From positions 28,443,541 through 28,507,540 of the forward strand of contig BTRK01000004.1 in the NCBI GenBank assembly GCA_036245805.1: a DNA stretch of 64,000 bases, in the 5' to 3' direction. The first letter of the stretch is position 1; each line of letters begins with the position of its first letter. This document shows, piece by piece, positions 59,950 through 64,000 of the stretch. Both the position numbers and the translations under genes were made by a program. The notes below the pieces were generated by a model that was not told the origin of the DNA, ran no database searches, and was given only the letters and a program-made list of their open reading frames with translations. The stretch is from Pristionchus mayeri. Its lineage: Eukaryota > Nematoda > Chromadorea > Rhabditida > Neodiplogasteridae.

Positions 59950-60944
59950 ATGCAGTTGCTCATCTTAATCGCAGTGTGGATGAGAGTGGGGGAAGCTACC
60001 ATCTGCCAATCCACTCAATGGTACTTCAATGCAACGACAGAAGAGTCTCAGTCTCAGAGTTCCAGTAATAGCGGAGAACAGTCAAAGGTAAGATGAATGA
60101 GCTCCGAAGGTATTCCAGTCATCATCCCTTTCAGATCTGTCTCACATCCGAGGGCGAATCATGCGTCCAGAGGATCATTCACGACCGCGACGCGACCGCC
60201 CCGCCCTGTCAATTATCGATCGGAGTAACTCATCTAATATCTCATATCAGATCTCAAATACGTTGCAAGCTGCGCCAAGCCGCCCCCGTCCACGGCCAAC
60301 TGCACGAGGTGCCACGAGGAATCGATAATCAAAAGTTACCGTAATCTTAATTTCGTTGCGGCACTCAGATCATTCAGTACACAGCACCTTCACTGAGTCA
60401 GGAACACAGCTGTACGAGTTCGTCCGTTGCTGTGAGAAAAAGTGAGTGAAAGATGGGAGGAAGGAATGACCGAAATGTTTGTCGATCTTCTATTCGTCCA
60501 CATTGAATGAATGAAGTGATGAAGATATCAATTGCAGTAGATGTGTGACTCCTGCCTTCCACAAGTCCCTTCGTATTAACGAGAGTAACTCCGTCCGTCG
60601 ATTCTTCGATCTCCTCTCATTCACTCCTCCCCTCCCCACTCCTACCAATGTGTGTTGCTCAATCTTATGCATTTAAACTGTGTTTTATTTTCTTAGAAAC
60701 GTTGTAAATGTCTTCTATCTCCTAGTAGATGAATGCCCTCTGTTTCAGAGGTCGCTGAAATGTCGACTCCCTCTCTTCTTAGTCTACTGCGCACTCGCGG
60801 CAGGAATACAGGTACATTAAAAATATATTTTTGCTGATAAGATCACTGCAGGTCTTTGCTTTCTTCTACGCATGGCGAGTGAAGCGAAAGAAGGAATTGG
60901 ATGAGGCTGCCAAGAAAAGGAAGATGCCCAAGAGTAGTCGATGA
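59950..60944 (+). CDS. Predicted single-pass type I membrane protein with Cys-rich ectodomain
   Basis: Exons 59950-60087, 60135-60207, 60251-60334, 60369-60441, 60538-60649, 60749-60811 and 60852-60944; 636 nt, 211 residues. Signal-like N-terminus MQLLILIAVWMRVGEA, a Ser/Gln-rich stretch, then an ectodomain with paired cysteines (ICLTSEGESC; SCAKPPPSTANCTRCHEES; YEFVRCCEKKNRC). A membrane helix follows (LFLVYCALAAGIQVFAFFYA) and a basic cytoplasmic tail (WRVKRKKELDEAAKKRKMPK). Polyadenylation signal AATAAA at 61040-61045. The donor at 60207 was chosen for phase. No family recognised. Confidence 0.7.
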
Positions 60945-63380
60945 TAGGTCGATGATAGGGACTACCTACCTCTCCTCACAAGATCTACCCGCTTCGAAAA
61001 CCCGAAATCAATCAAATATTTAATTGTTGTGTGAAATTGAATAAAGACTAAGTTACTCTGTAACTGAATTATGATACAATGGATATCGACATGATGAACA
61101 ACTTGGCAAGTCTGCCTACGTAAGCACAGACGCGTGCGGGGTATAAGAATTGAGAAAACAACGCCTACGTATGTGCTATGGAAGAGTCATTTGCTGGTGA
61201 AAGAAATGTGTTTCTAAGCTTTTCAAATGATGCAAGTGTAAATTATCGTAGACCTGGATATGGATGAACTAATGGGGGAGTGCCCTAACAAGTAGACTCT
61301 TCGTCTTCTCTACTTTGTCTCTGCTCATCCCTTCTTTCTCTCTTCTCATTGCCTCCAGGGACCGATGGTTACATGCTCTCCTTCCCTCTCTCGATGGGGT
61401 CGATGGAGGGGCAAGGCTATCTCTGACTTCCCCCTAACTTCGCCCCTCTCTATCCATCCCCATTCATAACCTCCCTCGAGTCACAACATTCACGCAGACG
61501 ATACTCCAGACTAGACCATTCCTCGATCATTCCGAGATACCGTATCCTTCTGTACTGTAGAGTGCGGAACGTGCTCGTAGATAGGCTGCAGATCCAATTT
61601 GGTTCGTGTTCAATTCCTTCTTCCTCTTCCCCTCCTAGCTTCTCTATTGTTTTCAATGGGCTACGACCAAATGGAAAAGTTTGTGTCTTGTGGGTCGGGA
61701 GGGAAGAAGGAGGCGGGGAAGACCCCAGCCTGATACCCTAATCTCTCCTTTTTTTTCTCGCGTAATCTTATGTAGAGAGAAACCAACTTGACTCGCTTCA
61801 CTCCCTGCCCACTAATTTATCTCATCTTTGATGCTTGAACCAATTATTTTTACAAAATTCGACTATTTCCGCACCAATTGTTCCTCTACTCTTTCATCCT
61901 TTTTACGCCCAGTTTGGAATAATGTTTTCCTTATCCATCAGAGTTACTCTTCGATAAGTTGCTCTCAGTCAATATAAGGAGTGAAGATTACTGACTAGCC
62001 TCAATATTTTTAGAAATACTTTGCTTTCAAATTCAGTATTTTATCATTTTCCATTTCGAAATCTGAACTTGAGCATGTGTCCAGTTGTTTTCTCTCCCTT
62101 TCTCAGCATCCAAATCACGACTTCTTATCTCCATTTGATCTCAACTCGCAAAGGAGAAAGAAAACGAGAGTCGAGCATGAAAAGAAGAATTTTCTGTTTT
62201 GCGAAAGTGATCCGTTTATTGTTAAGCAATGAAATATCAACTCCTGCCAAGTATTCCATGACCTTTAGATGAGTATTCGATAGATGAGCTCTCAAGCCTT
62301 TCCATCGTGTCTCTTCCTTTCCCCTTCTTCCTCTCCAATCAGAGAGAGCGAGAAAGAGGGAAACTCGAGTCAGATGCCTTCTCATCCTAAGTGATTTCGA
62401 GGAAGATGCCACTCGAGTCATAATTCAAACGACCTTTTTTTCCTCATCTCCTCTTCTCACATTGTGATTTCAGACAAAAGAAGTCTTGAGTTAGTTGATA
62501 TCTCTCAGGTTTCTCCCCTCGACTCCTCCATTCCTCCCTTCTCCTCCTTCTATTCTCGTCTCGTTCGAAGACTAACTAGACTAGGCCTCTAACTGGTATC
62601 TCCCATTAGTCTCCATCATTTTCTTAGTCTTCTCCTTGGTAGGAGGAATGCAATTAGGATTGACTTCCTCCGTCTTTCCCTCCATTCCTTGTCTTCCTCA
62701 GCCCCCCCCCCCTGCCGTTGACAGCGATTCGCCCATTTCTCTCAGAATTCTGTCATTTTTTGTAGATCATATTTTGCGACCGCACGTGAGCCTCAAATCC
62801 TAATATTTTCTTCATATGGTCCCATTTTTTCCTTCAGACTTCTTGGAATTGTGAATAGTTCCGATCACCAATAATTGAGAGGAGCGTAATTCATCGTAAT
62901 GATTAAACTAAGATTATTATTTTCCTTCAAGTTCACATTCTCACTTAATATCTCTCTGTTCCCTTTCTCTAACTTCCTCTTTCTCTCACTCTCTTTCATC
63001 TACGGGTGAGGATACTCACTTCATATTTTTGGGTCCGTCTCTCACAGTCTATTTCTCATTATTTTAACGCTCGAGGGTCCGTCCCAGGGCTACACCTCGT
63101 TTATATTGATCCCCTTTATGCACGTTTTGTAAAACCTTTGAATATATAAATGGATGGTCATCTTGCAGTTTTCTCTTCTCTGCTTCTCCTCTCGATGATG
63201 CTCTGCTGCAGATTCGGAGGAGTAGAAAGACAAAAGCAACAAGTCAGATTCACTCGCTATTCCTTAATCAAAATGAAAACACATGCAAAAATTAAAACCT
63301 GCAACTAAATGAGTTCAATCCATTTAAGTTTTGCTTGAACGTTGGATTGAACGAGTGAAATTTCAGAATCGCCTCTCAGC
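60945..63380. other. Intergenic region upstream of the arrestin gene
   Basis: CT-rich tracts (61310-61460, 62480-62720) and AT-rich spacers. No exon chain supported. The last bases before the next ATG include TTTCAG at about 63361-63366, a possible trans-splice or first-intron acceptor. Confidence 0.4.
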
Positions 63381-64000
63381 ATGAGGATCGACAAGTTCGA
63401 TCTCATTCTGGATCGAGGGGGCACAAATGAACCATACTATGCAGGGCAGTCTGTACTGGTCAGTTTCCTTATGTCTATGTTTACCTTTATTTTATGCTTG
63501 TGTTATCCCACCTCATGAATTTACGACAAAACTTGCGTAACCAAATATTCCATGAAATAAACAACATAAACCCATAAGACAGACGGGGAAAATTGAATAA
63601 TATTCAGGGTCAGATCGAGGTGCACGCTGCACGGAGAGTTCGTGTCGGATCACTGCACGTACGACTATCTGGTACGAACAAGATTTGCTTCTTTAAACTT
63701 CTCATCTTCTTCCGTTCTCTCATTCGCATTCTCCTCTTCGCAGGGGTGGTCGAGACTGGATGGAGGAACAAGTCGAGTGACCTCGTCTATGAGAGCAGAC
63801 AAGTCGTCCTCGATGAGTTCGTCGATCTCACCATGTAAGGCCTTCCTCATCCATGACATCATCTATTCGTCATCTCTCGTTTTGAATGGACGACGCGAAA
63901 ACTCATAAAGAATGTTTTCGAGTTTCAGTTCGTACTCAAAAAGAGTAATTTAAGGGTGATCGTCGACCATTGCAATGACAGTTTCCGATTGCACGAGGGA
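63381..64000 (+). CDS. Arrestin-domain (alpha-arrestin, ARRDC-type) protein, 5' part
   Basis: Exons 63381-63458, 63608-63671, 63744-63834 and 63982 to the window end. The protein begins MRIDKFDLILDRGGTNEPYY, then AGQSVLGQIEVHAARRVRVG, SLHVRLSGVVETGWRNKSSD. This is the start of an arrestin N-domain: first beta strand, the Y.AGQ.V.G.V motif and the L.V.L.G.....W pattern. Alpha-arrestins are adaptors for receptor trafficking and ubiquitin ligases. The gene runs off the window. Confidence 0.9.

Noticed and set aside
1..64000. CRISPR arrays, bacterial operons, prophage or rRNA genes
   Set aside because: No regularly spaced direct repeats, no Shine-Dalgarno organisation, no rRNA-like sequence; all supported genes are intron-containing and nematode-like.

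Overview
The window is eukaryotic nuclear DNA from a nematode. The basis is a motile-sperm-domain (MSP) gene, clear nematode-type orthologues (PPM1H-like phosphatase, MACIT-type collagen, CKS1, EED/MES-6, RPL-18, VPS-11, CDK1, alpha-arrestin), many introns of about 45 nt with TTTCAG-type acceptors, and TTTCAG acceptors directly abutting start codons (probable spliced-leader sites) at rpl-18 and the MSP gene. The dense small-exon structure would suit a rhabditid or diplogastrid such as Pristionchus; that placement is inference. There is no operon, CRISPR or other prokaryotic structure. Exon chains were joined by hand from splice signals and reading phase. Wherever a whole chain could be built, the summed exon length is divisible by three, which supports the models.

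Layout. 1-2.4 kb: no gene, one foldback repeat. 2.47-6.76 kb (+): 19-exon PP2C phosphatase carrying two MITE-like elements in its introns. 6.81-11.8 kb: a mariner-like TIR pair enclosing an almost complete but frameshifted non-LTR retrotransposon on the minus strand. 12.7-20.1 kb (-): transmembrane collagen whose introns hold a 1.5-kb foldback transposon with a 10-bp target duplication and an RTE-type LINE tail. 22.9-25.2 kb (-): two tandem CKS1 genes. 25.8-28.6 kb (-): EED/MES-6 WD40 protein of PRC2. 30.1-31.1 kb (+): rpl-18. 31.3-31.7 kb: TIR element with an 8-bp target duplication. 32.0-35.9 kb (+): unrecognised 19-exon gene. 36.2-36.7 kb (-): EGF-repeat gene, partial. 36.96-37.7 kb (+): MSP-domain protein. 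37.9-38.2 kb (-): 62-residue secreted protein. 39.0-45.3 kb (-): vps-11, with an unrelated 5-exon gene nested on the opposite strand in one intron. 45.6-47.6 kb (+): cdk-1. 48.15-49.75 kb (+): GNAT-type acetyltransferase-like gene. 50.06-51.58 (+) and 52.43-54.1 kb (-): tail-to-tail paralogous EGF-like membrane-anchored proteins. 54.1-58.2 kb: purine-rich, no gene seen. 58.2-59.7 kb (-): unrecognised 232-residue protein. 59.95-60.94 kb (+): single-pass membrane protein. 63.4 kb-end (+): start of an arrestin-domain gene.

The functional link most worth noting is that CDK1 and two copies of its Cks subunit sit within 23 kb, although on opposite strands and separated by other genes. At sequence level the most striking unexplained signal is an 11-mer, GATCTTTGATC (reverse GATCAAAGATC). 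It occurs 13 times, almost always inside short introns and usually just upstream of the 3' splice site, in many unrelated genes. A palindromic heptamer, TACNGTA, is also very frequent in introns and spacers.
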